Assembly (NCBI RefSeq): GCF_049994355.1
Contig: NZ_CP188257.1
Span: 868,001 to 932,000 of the forward strand
DNA length: 64,000 nucleotides
Origin: Angustibacter sp049994355
GTDB taxonomy: Bacteria > Actinomycetota > Actinomycetes > Actinomycetales > Angustibacteraceae
Direction of reading: 5' to 3'
The translations under genes and the position numbers were made by a program. The stretch's first letter is position 1. Every line of letters begins with the position of its first letter. Positions 24,628-33,560 of the stretch are shown here, one piece after another. Below the pieces are notes generated by a model that searched no databases, was not told the origin of the DNA, and was given only the letters and a program-made list of their open reading frames with translations.

Positions 24628-26295
24628 TCAGCCGTCGCTGTCCACAGGCCCGGTCAGGACGTCGGCCGCGTCGATGATCCGGTAGGCGTAACCCTGCTCG
24701 GCGAGGAAGCGCTGGCGGTGCGCGGCGAAGTCGGCGTCCACCGTGTCGCGCGAGACCACGGTGTAGAACCGCGCTGACCTGCCGTCCCCCTTCGGGCGGA
24801 GCACCCGGCCGAGGCGCTGCGCCTCCTCCTGGCGCGAACCGAAGCTGCCCGACACCTGGATGGCGACGCTGGCCTCCGGCAGGTCGATCGAGAAGTTCGC
24901 CACCTTGCTGACCACCAGAAGCTGGATCTCGCCGGTGCGGAAGGCCTCGAACAGCTTCTGGCGCTGGGTCACCGTGGTCTCCCCCTTGACCACCGGGGCG
25001 TCCAGGTGCTCGGCGAGCTCGTCCAGCTGGTCGATGTACTGACCGATGACCAGGGTCGGTTCGCCCCGGTGCTGCTCCACCAGCCGCTCGACGACCTTCA
25101 GCTTCACGTCCGACGAGGCGGCGAGCCGGTAGCGCACGTCCGGCTCCGCCGTGGCATAGGCGAGTCGCTCCCGCTCGGGCAGAGTGACCCGGACCTCGAC
25201 GCAGTCGGCCGGGGCGATGTACCCCTGCGACTCGATGTCCTTCCACGGTGCGTCGTAGCGCTTCGGGCCGATCAGGCTGAACACGTCGCCCTCGCGTCCG
25301 TCCTCACGCACCAGCGTCGCGGTCAGGCCGAGCCGGCGCCGGGCCTGCAGGTCCGCCGACATCCGGAAGATCGGCGCGGGCAGCAGGTGCACCTCGTCGT
25401 ACAGGATCAGCCCCCAGTCCCTGGCGTCCAACAGGTCCAGGTGCGGGTAGGCACCTTTCCGCTTCACGGTCAGCACCTGGTAGGTCGCGATGGTGACCGG
25501 CCGGACCTCCTTGCGAGCGCCGGAGTACTCGCCGATCTCGTCCTCGGTCAGCGACGTGCGCTTGAGCAGCTCCTCGCGCCACTGGCGCGCGGAGACCGTG
25601 TTCGTGACCAGGATCAGCGTGGTCGCGCTGGCGCGCGCCATGGCAGCTGCGCCCACGAGCGTCTTGCCGGCGCCGCAAGGCAGCACGACCACACCGGAGC
25701 CGCCGTGCCAGAAGTTGTCGACCGCCTCGATCTGGTACGGCCGGAGCTGCCAGTCGCTCTGGTCCAGCGCGATCGCATGCTTCTCGCCGTCCACGTAGCC
25801 GGCGAGGTCCTCGGCCGGCCAGCCGAGCCTGAGCAGCACCTGCTTGAGGTGGCCGCGCTCGCTCGGATGCACGACCACCGTCTCGGTGTCGATCCGGTTG
25901 CCCACCAGCGGCTGGACCTTGCGGCTGCGCAGCACCTCCTCGAGCACCGGGACGTCGCTGGCGTGCAGCACGAGGCCGTGCGTCGGGTGCTTCTCGAGCC
26001 GCAGCCGACCGAACCGGTCCATCGTCTCGGCGACGTCGACCAGCAGGGCGTGCGGGACCGGGTAGCGGCTGTAGGTCAGCAGGGTGTCCACGACCTGTTC
26101 GGCGTCGTGCCCGGCGGCACGCGCGTTCCACAGTCCGAGAGGAGTCAGCCGGTAGGTGTGCACGTGTTCAGGAGCACGCTCGAGCTCGGCGAAGGGGGCG
26201 ATCGCCTTGCGGCACGCGTCGGCGTCGGCGTGCTCGACCTCGAGAAGCAGAGTCTTGTCGCTCTGCACGATCAGCGGGCCATCGGGGGCAGTCAC
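24628..26295 (-). CDS. XPB/ERCC3-type DNA helicase
   Basis: A 555-residue superfamily 2 helicase. The N-terminal XPB damage-recognition-like region (about 1-175) is followed by the motor: LRPYQIEAV (Q-motif-like), Walker A PCGAGKT (206-212), DEVH box (300-303), GLTATLVRED (motif III and RED-like), and QEEAQRLGRVLRP (motif VI) near 490. Bacterial XPB unwinds DNA 3' to 5' and can bend and melt DNA; its repair role in Actinobacteria is unsettled. GTG 26295 has GACAAT (26302-26307) 6 nt upstream on the minus strand, a leaderless layout. The helicase-associated partner gene lies 5 kb away (31242-33524). Confidence 0.95.
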   Translation of the reverse strand: MTAPDGPLIVQSDKTLLLEVEHADADACRKAIAPFAELERAPEHVHTYRLTPLGLWNARAAGHDAEQVVDTLLTYSRYPVPHALLVDVAETMDRFGRLRLEKHPTHGLVLHASDVPVLEEVLRSRKVQPLVGNRIDTETVVVHPSERGHLKQVLLRLGWPAEDLAGYVDGEKHAIALDQSDWQLRPYQIEAVDNFWHGGSGVVVLPCGAGKTLVGAAAMARASATTLILVTNTVSARQWREELLKRTSLTEDEIGEYSGARKEVRPVTIATYQVLTVKRKGAYPHLDLLDARDWGLILYDEVHLLPAPIFRMSADLQARRRLGLTATLVREDGREGDVFSLIGPKRYDAPWKDIESQGYIAPADCVEVRVTLPERERLAYATAEPDVRYRLAASSDVKLKVVERLVEQHRGEPTLVIGQYIDQLDELAEHLDAPVVKGETTVTQRQKLFEAFRTGEIQLLVVSKVANFSIDLPEASVAIQVSGSFGSRQEEAQRLGRVLRPKGDGRSARFYTVVSRDTVDADFAAHRQRFLAEQGYAYRIIDAADVLTGPVDSDG

Positions 26296-26301
26296 CGGTC
26301 C

Positions 26302-26307
26302 ATTGTC
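26302..26307 (-). promoter_or_regulatory. -10 box of leaderless XPB gene
   Basis: GACAAT on the minus strand, ending 6 nt before the GTG at 26295; no Shine-Dalgarno sequence is present. It lies in the 50-bp gap shared with the divergent VOC gene. Confidence 0.45.
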
Positions 26308-26345
26308 TCAGTCGCTGTCAGAGGTGCCTGGCAGAGTCCTCGGAC

Positions 26346-26777
26346 ATGGGACGAACTGTGCAGATCGTGTTCGACGCCGCCGACACCGTGCGGATCGGCG
26401 ACTTCTGGGCCGACGCATTGGGCTACGTCGTCGAGCCACCCCCGCCGGGCTTCGACTCCTGGCCGGACGCGCTGCGCGCGTGGAAGGTGCCGGAGGAGGA
26501 CTGGGACACGAAGAACGCCATCGTCGACCCGGATGGCATCGGCCCGCGGATCTTCTTGCAGAAGGTGCCCGAGGCGAAGTCGGTGAAGAACCGCCTGCAC
26601 CTCGACATCCGGGTCAGCGACCCGGCGGCGTCCCCGGAAGAGCGGGACGCCGCCGTGCTGGCCGAGGTCGGCCGGTTGGAGGCTGCCGGGGGCCGCCGCC
26701 TGGAGTGGCGGCTCGAGATGGGTAAGCACTTCATGGTGATGCAGGATCCTGAGGGCAACGAGTTCTGCGTCACCTGA
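26346..26777 (+). CDS. VOC (glyoxalase/bleomycin resistance-like) family protein
   Basis: A 143-residue protein with two beta-alpha-beta-beta-beta modules: RTVQIVFDAADTVRIGDFWADALGY at the start and LHLDIRVSDPAAS in the middle, ending MVMQDPEGNEFCVT. The family coordinates a divalent metal through His/Glu; the HLDI and NEF segments carry the usual ligand positions. The substrate is unknown, and similar proteins are often annotated glyoxalase-like. It is divergent from XPB by 50 bp and is followed by a minus-strand secreted protein gene. Confidence 0.88.
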   Translation: MGRTVQIVFDAADTVRIGDFWADALGYVVEPPPPGFDSWPDALRAWKVPEEDWDTKNAIVDPDGIGPRIFLQKVPEAKSVKNRLHLDIRVSDPAASPEERDAAVLAEVGRLEAAGGRRLEWRLEMGKHFMVMQDPEGNEFCVT

Positions 26778-26796
26778 GTGCTCACCCGGAGGGTGC

Positions 26797-27366
26797 TCAC
26801 CCGGCCCGGTAGCTCTCCATCAGCGCGACCGTGGCGTCCATCTGCGCTGCGGCCCGCGAGCGGAGCTTGGCGGCGGCGGCGGCATCCGTGCTGGTCAGGG
26901 CGCGCTGGTAGAGGCCGACGGAGCTCGAAACGTGGCCGGCTGCGGCGCGCCACGGCGCGGGAGTCCGGGACGGGTTCAGTCCGGTCGGCGCGGCCAGCTC
27001 GCTGGCAGCCCGGACGTGCGCCAGGCCCTGTGCGCGCAGTGCGCGGTTGCCGGTCTCGTGGGCGTTGACCATCTCGGACAGGCCGCGGCCGAGCGTGGCA
27101 ACGATCTCGATGTCCTCGGGCAGCACGATGTCGCCGTGCCTGAAGGCGAGCTGCGGGCAGCCGGGGCAGTGCAGGTACACCGGGTCAATGGCATAGGGCA
27201 CCGTGAAGCAGTACTTGTGGCCGTTGACCCAGATGCAGACCACGGTGCCCGTCGAGGCCCGCGCCGACTGGGTGGCGCCGAGCGGTGCGATGCTCACCAC
27301 GAGTGCAGCGACGGCGGCCAGGATGACCGCGAACAGGCGGCGGGTCAGGTTCAGCTGCTGGTACAT
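26797..27366 (-). CDS. Secreted small protein with paired cysteines, unknown function
   Basis: A 189-residue protein. ATG 27366 has GAGGAG 5 nt upstream. A Sec signal peptide (about 1-36; LTRRLFAVILAAVAALVVSIA then ...QSARAS) is followed by a Cys-rich strand region (VVCIWVNGHKYCFTV and LHCPGCPQLAF, four Cys including a CxxC) and then a helical C-terminal half rich in Ala, Arg and His (about 95-189). No family recognised. The cysteines could form disulfides or bind a metal. It is divergent from a large BTAD regulator, and the shared 143-bp region has SARP-like direct repeats, so the regulator may control it. Confidence 0.75.
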   Translation of the reverse strand: MYQQLNLTRRLFAVILAAVAALVVSIAPLGATQSARASTGTVVCIWVNGHKYCFTVPYAIDPVYLHCPGCPQLAFRHGDIVLPEDIEIVATLGRGLSEMVNAHETGNRALRAQGLAHVRAASELAAPTGLNPSRTPAPWRAAAGHVSSSVGLYQRALTSTDAAAAAKLRSRAAAQMDATVALMESYRAG

Positions 27367-27419
27367 GACAACTCCTCGGTCGATGGTGTGGTGCTGGTCC
27401 CACCGAGGATCCGGACGGC

Positions 27420-27448
27420 CGTGCAGGCCTGCTGAAGGTCTGGTGAAA
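27420..27448 (+). promoter_or_regulatory. Candidate SARP-type heptamer direct repeats
   Basis: GCTGAAG (27431-27437) and GGTGAAA (27442-27448) are separated by 4 bp, and a weaker CGTGCAG (27420-27426) keeps the same 11-bp period. SARP/BTAD activators are known to bind 7-bp direct repeats at 11-bp period overlapping the -35. The site lies between a secreted-protein gene and a BTAD regulator. Confidence 0.35.
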
Positions 27449-27509
27449 GCCCGCCGCCGTATCACCGCCGGCGCGCTCGGGCTCCTAAAGAGCGTCCCCA
27501 TCTCAACCC

Positions 27510-30500
27510 TTGCGAGGACGCGTGCACTCTCTGGGCCTGCTGGAACGGGCCGTTCTCGGCCATCGGATCACGGTCGTCGAGGCGCTGCCTGGCTACGGCA
27601 AGACGCACCTGGTGCAGCAGCTCGAACGTCTGCGCGGCTGCGTCGCGGTGCCCGCCGACCACCTCGTCGAAGACCCCGCCGAGCTGGCCCGCGCACTCGC
27701 CTCGCCAGGGGTCGAGCGCGTACTGCTGGACGACGTCCACCTGCTGGCGGCGGACGGTGCAGCGATCACCGCGGTCCTCTCCTTGGCGGCTCGGGCGGCG
27801 CGTAGCGCGGCCGCCGCCGGAACCCCGGGGTTGGTCCTGCTCGGGGCCCCCGCGCTGCCCGGCCCACTCGCCTCGTTGGCCCTCGGCGACCAGGTGCTCC
27901 AGGTCGGCGAGCCGGAGCTCACGTGGCAGGAGGCTCAGATCGAGACCTACCTGCTCCGAGCCGTGGGCTTGGATGCGGCCGCTCTGGCACCTCGCCTGCA
28001 GGTCCTCAGCGGCGGCTGGCCCGCGCTGGTCGTCGCGGCCGCCGGGCAGCTGGCCCGCCGGGCGGCCGTCGACCTCGAGAGCCGGGCTGCCGCGCTGGAG
28101 GACTGCTTCGGAGCCGGCGGCGCGGCGACCCGGTACCTGGTCGAGCGGGTGCTCGGCGACGTGAAGGACACCGACCGCGAGCTGCTCCGGCTGGCCGCAC
28201 ACCTCGACCCGGCCGCCGCCGAAGTGCTCGCTGCGACCGTGGGCGGCGCGGGCGAGGGCAGCGCCAGAGTCCGGCAGCTCGCCACCCGTCGTCTGATCAG
28301 CCTCGAACAGGACGTCGCGCTGCTGGGCCGGCCGTTGCTCGCCGCGATCCGGGTGACCTGGCCGATGACGCCGGATGACGTCCGCGAACGGATGCGGCGG
28401 GCGGCCCCATTGCTGCACGCCGCCGGTCGGGTGCCTGCCGCGGTTCTCGCCCTGCGACTGTCCGGGGACGAGGCCGCGCTGTCCGGAGCGTTGACCGAAA
28501 GCGGGCAGGCCATGCTGCGATCGGGCCACGACCGGGTCGTGGTGGAGGGCGTGCGCGCGATCGCACCGGCCCGACGCACGATGGCGCTGACCATGCTGCT
28601 CGGCGAGGCCCTACAGGTCCGCGGTGACTGGGAGGGTGCGCTTCGCTGCTACGACTCGGTGGCCGACGGCGACGACCCGGTGCCTGCCGGGCTGGCCTGG
28701 CGGATGGGCGTCATCCACTACCTGCGGGGGCGACCCCGCGAGGCCGAGCGCTGCTACCGACGCGGGCGGTTGGTGGACGAGGACACCTGCGACGAGGCGC
28801 AGCTGCTCGGCTGGATGGCGTCCGCCGCATGGATGACCGGCGAGAGTGAGAGGTGTGCCAACCTCGCCCAGCGCGCTCACGGCGCGGCCGCGCGGTGCGC
28901 CGACCCGGCGGCGCTGGCCAGCGCGCACGTGGCGCTCGCGCTGCACGCCAGCATGGTCGGGGACCGTTCCGCGAACGACGCGCACTACACCCGCGCGCTG
29001 GACTACGCCGAGCAGGCCGGCGACGTGCTTCAGGTCGTCCGGGTGCGCGCCAACCGGGCCTCCCACCACCTCGAGGAGGGCAGCTGCGGGCGTGCGCTCG
29101 CCGAGCTCCAGCCGGCACTGGCTGCGGCGGCGTCCGCGGGGTTCACCGCCTTCGAGGGACTGTGCCACGCGAACGAGGGCGAGGCCCTGCTGCGGTTGGG
29201 CCGCCTCGACGAGGCGGTCGCGGCGTACGAGGCCAGTCGGCTCGCCTACCAGTCAATGGGTTCGGCCAAGGTGAGCTACCCGCTGGTCGGCGCCGGCGAC
29301 GTGCACCGGCTGTCCGGTCGTCCCGAGCTGGCTGCGGCCGCGTACGAGCAGGCGCTCGCCGCCAATGAGGGGTGCGACGACCAGCAGGCGCTGCTGCCGG
29401 CCCTCGGCGGTCTGGCGCGGGTGCTGCGGGTGAGCAACCCGAGCCGCGCGCGGCAGCTCGCCGAGCGCGCGCTGTCGTTGGCGAACGGTCCGTACCGGGG
29501 CATGGCTGCCATCACGCTTGGCTGGGTGCTCTGCGACCACGACCCCATCCGCGCTGCGCAGCTGGGAGCCGATGCGGCCGCCGACTGCGCGCAGCGCCGG
29601 GACTGGCCGGCGCACGCCGAAGCCCTGGAGCTGCAGGCTGGTGCCTGCGCACCGGTCGACCCGGTTCGTGCGGCGTCGTTGCTGGGCAAGGCCCTGGAGT
29701 CGTGGCAGCAGACCGGTGACCAGATCGGCGGCTGCCGGGTGCAGGTCGCGTTGGGCCGCCTCGGCGTCGACCCGGACAGCAGCCGGCAGGAGCAGGCCGC
29801 CCGAGCGCAGGCCGAGCTTGCCCGGCGCGGCATCGCCACCTGCGGGGCCGGGCTGGACGGACTGCTCGGTGTCGTCGGCTTCGCGGGCACACCGCGGTTC
29901 CGGATCAGCACCCTGGGCAGGTTCCTGGTCGAGCGTGACGGCGAGCCGATCGACGGTTCCGCCTGGCAGTCCAGGAAGGCGCGCGAGCTGCTGAAGATCC
30001 TGGTCTCGGCCTCCGGCCGCCCGGTGCCGCGCGAGCGGCTGATCGACCTGCTCTGGCCCGATGAGCAGGGTGAACGGCTGGCGAACCGGCTCGCGGTGGC
30101 CGCCGCCACGCTGCGCCGGGTCCTGGACCCGGATCGCGCGCAGCCTGGGCCCGGCGTTGTCATTGGCGGGGACGACACGCTCGCCCTCGACCTGCGGAAC
30201 GTGCAGGTCGACGTCCTGGGCTTCCTCAGCGACGCGCGGGTCGGGCTGGGGCTGCTGCGCGAGGGTCGGTCCGAGGCGGCCCGGCAGTGCCTGTCCGCGG
30301 CGGTTGCCGGGTACCCGGGTGACTACCTGCCGGAGAACCTGTACGACGACTGGGCCGGCGCCCTGCGCGAACAGGCGCGCGACGTCCTGCTGCTGTCGCT
30401 GCGCGGGCTCACCGAGGCAGCCGAGCAGCGCCAGGACGTCGACGACGTGCTGCGCTTCGCCAGGCGGGCGATCGAGTCGGACCCGTACGAGGCGTGGGCG

Positions 30501-30635
30501 CACCAGGCGGTGGTGCGGGCCTGCGCGGCTGCCGGACGCCGTGGTGCAGCCGCCCGGGCGCACGAGCAGTACCGACGGCGGATGGCCGAGCTCGAGCCCG
30601 AGCAGACACCCGGGCTGCGGGCGCTCGCTCAGTAG
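27510..30635 (+). CDS. Large STAND-type ATPase/TPR regulator with C-terminal SARP (BTAD) domains
   Basis: A 1041-residue regulator. N-terminal ATPase: Walker A PGYGKT (27-32) and Walker B LLDDVH (72-77), MalT/LuxR-like. The middle (about 330-780) is helical with tetratricopeptide-like repeats. The C-terminus has a winged-helix Trans_reg_C domain (about 797-880; RFRISTLGRFLVERDGEPI, KARELLKILV) and a BTAD domain (about 890-1035). Sensor-first, DNA-binding-last order is the reverse of classic SARPs such as AfsR. The start is uncertain: TTG 27510 or GTG 27522. The stop overlaps the convergent GYGQPP gene by 7 bp. Confidence 0.88.
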   Translation: MRGRVHSLGLLERAVLGHRITVVEALPGYGKTHLVQQLERLRGCVAVPADHLVEDPAELARALASPGVERVLLDDVHLLAADGAAITAVLSLAARAARSAAAAGTPGLVLLGAPALPGPLASLALGDQVLQVGEPELTWQEAQIETYLLRAVGLDAAALAPRLQVLSGGWPALVVAAAGQLARRAAVDLESRAAALEDCFGAGGAATRYLVERVLGDVKDTDRELLRLAAHLDPAAAEVLAATVGGAGEGSARVRQLATRRLISLEQDVALLGRPLLAAIRVTWPMTPDDVRERMRRAAPLLHAAGRVPAAVLALRLSGDEAALSGALTESGQAMLRSGHDRVVVEGVRAIAPARRTMALTMLLGEALQVRGDWEGALRCYDSVADGDDPVPAGLAWRMGVIHYLRGRPREAERCYRRGRLVDEDTCDEAQLLGWMASAAWMTGESERCANLAQRAHGAAARCADPAALASAHVALALHASMVGDRSANDAHYTRALDYAEQAGDVLQVVRVRANRASHHLEEGSCGRALAELQPALAAAASAGFTAFEGLCHANEGEALLRLGRLDEAVAAYEASRLAYQSMGSAKVSYPLVGAGDVHRLSGRPELAAAAYEQALAANEGCDDQQALLPALGGLARVLRVSNPSRARQLAERALSLANGPYRGMAAITLGWVLCDHDPIRAAQLGADAAADCAQRRDWPAHAEALELQAGACAPVDPVRAASLLGKALESWQQTGDQIGGCRVQVALGRLGVDPDSSRQEQAARAQAELARRGIATCGAGLDGLLGVVGFAGTPRFRISTLGRFLVERDGEPIDGSAWQSRKARELLKILVSASGRPVPRERLIDLLWPDEQGERLANRLAVAAATLRRVLDPDRAQPGPGVVIGGDDTLALDLRNVQVDVLGFLSDARVGLGLLREGRSEAARQCLSAAVAGYPGDYLPENLYDDWAGALREQARDVLLLSLRGLTEAAEQRQDVDDVLRFARRAIESDPYEAWAHQAVVRACAAAGRRGAAARAHEQYRRRMAELEPEQTPGLRALAQ

Positions 30636-31231
30636 CCGTCGCTTGTGGTGTCGGAGAAGTCACCGGTGCTGAGGCCGACGGCGATCAGGACGCCTATCGC
30701 GATCACTGCCACGATGGTCAGACCGATCGCGATCCAGGAGCAGATCTTTCCGGCCTTGATCTGCCCCTCACCGGTGAGCCGACCCCCCGAAGCGGCGATG
30801 TCACGCTGCGCGCCAGGCGCGAGAATCAACGCGACGATCGCCGGGATGAAGCCGATGCAGCTGAGCAGCAGGACCAACGAGGCGATGCCGCAGATCATGA
30901 CCGCCGTGGCCCGGCCGGACGTCGTCGGATACACCGGGTACTGCTGCCCGTAGGCCGGAGCCTGCCCGTAGGTCGGCGGCGGACCGTAGGCGGGTGCCTG
31001 TCCGTAGCCGGGCGGCTGTCCGTAGCCGGGCGGCTGCTGTCCGTAGCCGGGCGGCTGTCCGTAGCCGGGCGGCTGCTGTCCGTAGCCCGGCGGCTGTCCG
31101 TAGCCCGGCTGCCCCGCGGTGGGCAGCTGCTGGGTCGGCTCGGGCGAGTCGGATGCCGGTGCGGCGTAAGGGTTGTCGACGCCCGGGTCGGGCGTGCTGT
31201 CCGGTTGCGGGGGTGTCGTCTCGTCAGGCAC
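30629..31231 (-). CDS. GYGQPP-repeat membrane protein with DUF4190-like C-terminus
   Basis: A 200-residue protein. Residues about 35-100 are a Pro/Gln/Tyr/Gly low-complexity tract with GYGQPP/GYGQQPP repeated about seven times, then two membrane segments (about 110-140 and 163-190) around a short loop GAQRDIAASGGRLTGEGQIKAG, the pattern of DUF4190-type small membrane proteins. GTG 31231 was chosen because TAGGGT lies 7 nt upstream; GTG 31240 is the alternative. It directly follows the helicase-associated gene (same strand, about 10 bp), so it may be co-transcribed as well as self-promoted. Function unknown. Confidence 0.8.
   Translation of the reverse strand: MPDETTPPQPDSTPDPGVDNPYAAPASDSPEPTQQLPTAGQPGYGQPPGYGQQPPGYGQPPGYGQQPPGYGQPPGYGQAPAYGPPPTYGQAPAYGQQYPVYPTTSGRATAVMICGIASLVLLLSCIGFIPAIVALILAPGAQRDIAASGGRLTGEGQIKAGKICSWIAIGLTIVAVIAIGVLIAVGLSTGDFSDTTSDGY
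31000..31120 (-). repeat. In-frame coding tandem repeats for GYGQPP units
   Basis: The block encodes alternating 18- and 21-bp units (GGCGGCTGTCCGTAGCC and a CTG-inserted form on the plus strand), about seven copies. The codon-level near-identity points to recent expansion or gene conversion, so copy number may vary between strains. Confidence 0.7.
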
Positions 31232-31241
31232 GGACCTCACC

Positions 31242-33524
31242 CTAGCGATCAGTGGGCTCCACGGGTGCCACGCCGGTGACCCGGTGAACGGAGAACGTGC
31301 GCACCTCCTCGCGGGTGTGGTCGAAGGCGGTGACCCGGCCGCCCTCGATGGACAGGGGTTCCACGACCCTGCGCTCGACCCGCCCGGCGCCGTCCGCGTA
31401 GCCGATCCAGACGCGTTCGCGCCGTTCGACCGCCTCGCGGAGCACCGCGATGGTGTGGGTGGGCTCCGAGGGGCTCAGCGGCGGCCCGCTGGGCGGCGGC
31501 TCGGGTGTCGGAGCGCTGCGCAGCGCCCGGACCACGGCCTCGACCAGCGGCTCGGCCGCCGGCACGACCTCGCCTCGTGCCGGGGTCGGTGGCTGCCGGG
31601 GCGGGGTCCGGCGGACGTCGGGCCGGCGCACCACGACCTCTCCGGTGCTCGACTCGGCGGCCGGCGCCATCCCCATCTCGCGCAGCACCTCGAGCACCGT
31701 CGCCGGGTCAGCCTGCGCGGCCAGCACGCTCGGGGCCAGCGAGCGCAGCTGCAGCACCGCAGCGCGCCGGTCGGCCAGCAGCTCGCGCAGCACGCCCTCG
31801 TCGTCGCTGCGCACGAAGGCGCGAGCGGCGCCGACCCGGACCCGCCCGTGGCGTCGGGCGACGTCGCGGACCAGGTAGTCCAGCGGCTGCGGCACCGGGG
31901 TGCGGCTGCCGGCGGCGAGCTCGGCGAGCAGCTGGTCGGCTGCCCATCCGCCGTCCAGGGCGCGCCGCACGCTGTTGGCGGTGAACCGGTACACGGTGGC
32001 ACCGCCGCGGGACTCGACGTCGGCCGACACGTGCATCAGCCGACCGAGCTCGGCCTCCAGCGGGCCTGGCGCCACAGCGGTCAGGTCGGCCTGCAGCAGC
32101 ACATGGTCGACCGGCGCCGGCAGCAGCGCGGCGACCGCTTGCTCGACCGGTGCGTCCTCGCTCGGTGTGGCCACGTGCGCGGACCACAGCGCCTGCCCGG
32201 CCGCGCTGAGCGCGCCGCGGCCGGTCACGCCGAGCAGCTCGGCCTCGGCCACGCACCATCGGGCCAGCTGCTCGGTGAACGCTCCGCTGCGCCGCGGGCG
32301 CCGCCAGCGAAGTCCGGCGATCAGGGAGTCCACGTCCGGGGCCGAGCCCGCGGGCAGCTCGGCCAGCAGGACGAGCACGCTCTGCCGCACCGCTGCACTC
32401 ACCCCGCGGTCGACGTCCGCGGACAGCGCCGCCCGAACCGTCCCGCGCTCGTCGCGCTCGCCGACGAGCTCGGGCACCCGCGAGCTGCGCAGCCACGCCT
32501 GGGCCAGCCGGCGCCAGCGGACAGCCGGCGGGTCTGCGGTCCAGGCGTCATAGGCGGGCGTGGGGGCCCAGCAGGGGCCGACGGCCCCGTCGGCGGCGAC
32601 CAGGCCGGCGGCGTAGGCGAGCTCGATGACCTGGGCGGCGGCGGGCTCGGCCAGGTCCAGGTCGTTGGCGGTCCGCCGCAGGTCCCGGACGCCCAGGCCG
32701 CCGGCCCGCAGCACCGGTGGTGGGGCGAGTCCCCAGAGCTCGCCGAGCTCGCCGACCAGCCTCAGCAACTCGCTCGCCGCCGCTCCGGCGGCGGAGTCGA
32801 CCAACCGGGCCGATCGTTCGGTGACCTGCACCGGGGGCTGCTCGACCTGCACCGCGGCGTGCACTCGGCCGCCGCGCAGATGCAGCCCGACCTCGCGGGG
32901 GAGCACGACGTGCCCGGGGTCGAGCACGGTGAGCAGCCGGTGCGCGATCAGCCACTCGACCGGTGAGCGGGCGGACTGCGCGCTGACCGGCCGATCAGCG
33001 TTCGGTACCGCCCCCACGGGCGAGCCCCAGACCAGAAGGTCCAGCACCTCGCGCACGCCGGCCGGTGCGGTGGCCAGCGCCTCGTCGATCTGCTGGCCGG
33101 ACGGCGCGTTCGACGCGGGCGGCCCGAGGCCGGCGGGGTACGGGCCGACCGTGTCCCGGACCGTCAGCACCAGTCGTAGCGCGGTGTCCCGTCCCCAGAC
33201 CAGCGCCAGGTCGCGCAGCCGGTCCAGAGCTGGGGCGAGCACGGTGGTCCGGACGCCGAGCCGCCTCGCGAGCTCAGCGCGGCTGGTCGGGTCCGGCAGC
33301 ACGGCGAGTGCGTCGAGCACCTGCAGGGTGAAGGTGTCCAGGCTGTCCAGCGCGCGGTGCACGCTGGCCCGAGTGGTGCAGCGCGCGGCCACCGTGGCGA
33401 GGTCCGCGGGGACTGGCGCCATCACGTCCGGTCTGGCCCGGAGCAAGCCGACCAGCCGCGCGTCGTCCCACGAGCGCAGCTCGTCGGCGAGGCTGCGCGG
33501 CACCGCAGCAGGTCGAGTGGCCAT
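31242..33524 (-). CDS. Helicase-associated domain protein with WYL-like C-terminus
   Basis: A 760-residue protein. ATG 33524 was chosen because TAGCGT lies 7 nt upstream; the open frame further upstream crosses the divergent LLM gene. The N-terminal half has repeated winged-helix-like segments (LAVLPDPTSRAELARRLGVRTTVLAPALDRL), and the middle carries the helicase_C_3-type region found in XPB-neighbour proteins (about 430-560). The C-terminus (about 690-760; RRERVWIGYADGAGRVERRVVEPLSIEGGRV) resembles a WYL ligand-binding domain. From memory it corresponds to the mycobacterial gene beside ercc3. A partner role for XPB is inference. Confidence 0.85.
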   Translation of the reverse strand: MATRPAAVPRSLADELRSWDDARLVGLLRARPDVMAPVPADLATVAARCTTRASVHRALDSLDTFTLQVLDALAVLPDPTSRAELARRLGVRTTVLAPALDRLRDLALVWGRDTALRLVLTVRDTVGPYPAGLGPPASNAPSGQQIDEALATAPAGVREVLDLLVWGSPVGAVPNADRPVSAQSARSPVEWLIAHRLLTVLDPGHVVLPREVGLHLRGGRVHAAVQVEQPPVQVTERSARLVDSAAGAAASELLRLVGELGELWGLAPPPVLRAGGLGVRDLRRTANDLDLAEPAAAQVIELAYAAGLVAADGAVGPCWAPTPAYDAWTADPPAVRWRRLAQAWLRSSRVPELVGERDERGTVRAALSADVDRGVSAAVRQSVLVLLAELPAGSAPDVDSLIAGLRWRRPRRSGAFTEQLARWCVAEAELLGVTGRGALSAAGQALWSAHVATPSEDAPVEQAVAALLPAPVDHVLLQADLTAVAPGPLEAELGRLMHVSADVESRGGATVYRFTANSVRRALDGGWAADQLLAELAAGSRTPVPQPLDYLVRDVARRHGRVRVGAARAFVRSDDEGVLRELLADRRAAVLQLRSLAPSVLAAQADPATVLEVLREMGMAPAAESSTGEVVVRRPDVRRTPPRQPPTPARGEVVPAAEPLVEAVVRALRSAPTPEPPPSGPPLSPSEPTHTIAVLREAVERRERVWIGYADGAGRVERRVVEPLSIEGGRVTAFDHTREEVRTFSVHRVTGVAPVEPTDR

Positions 33525-33531
33525 CCGCACT

Positions 33532-33554
33532 ACGCTACGCGGCCCGCCTAGGGT
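33532..33554. promoter_or_regulatory. Back-to-back leaderless -10 boxes
   Basis: On the minus strand TAGCGT (33532-33537) lies 7 nt before ATG 33524. On the plus strand TAGGGT (33549-33554) lies 6 nt before ATG 33561. Both divergent genes share a 36-bp intergenic region, so each -35 must lie over the other promoter. Confidence 0.55.
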
Positions 33555-33560
33555 GACGAC

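Noticed and set aside
31000..31120. CRISPR-like array
   Set aside because: The repeated units are 18-21 bp, contiguous and in frame with GYGQPP codons of a membrane protein; there are no spacers.
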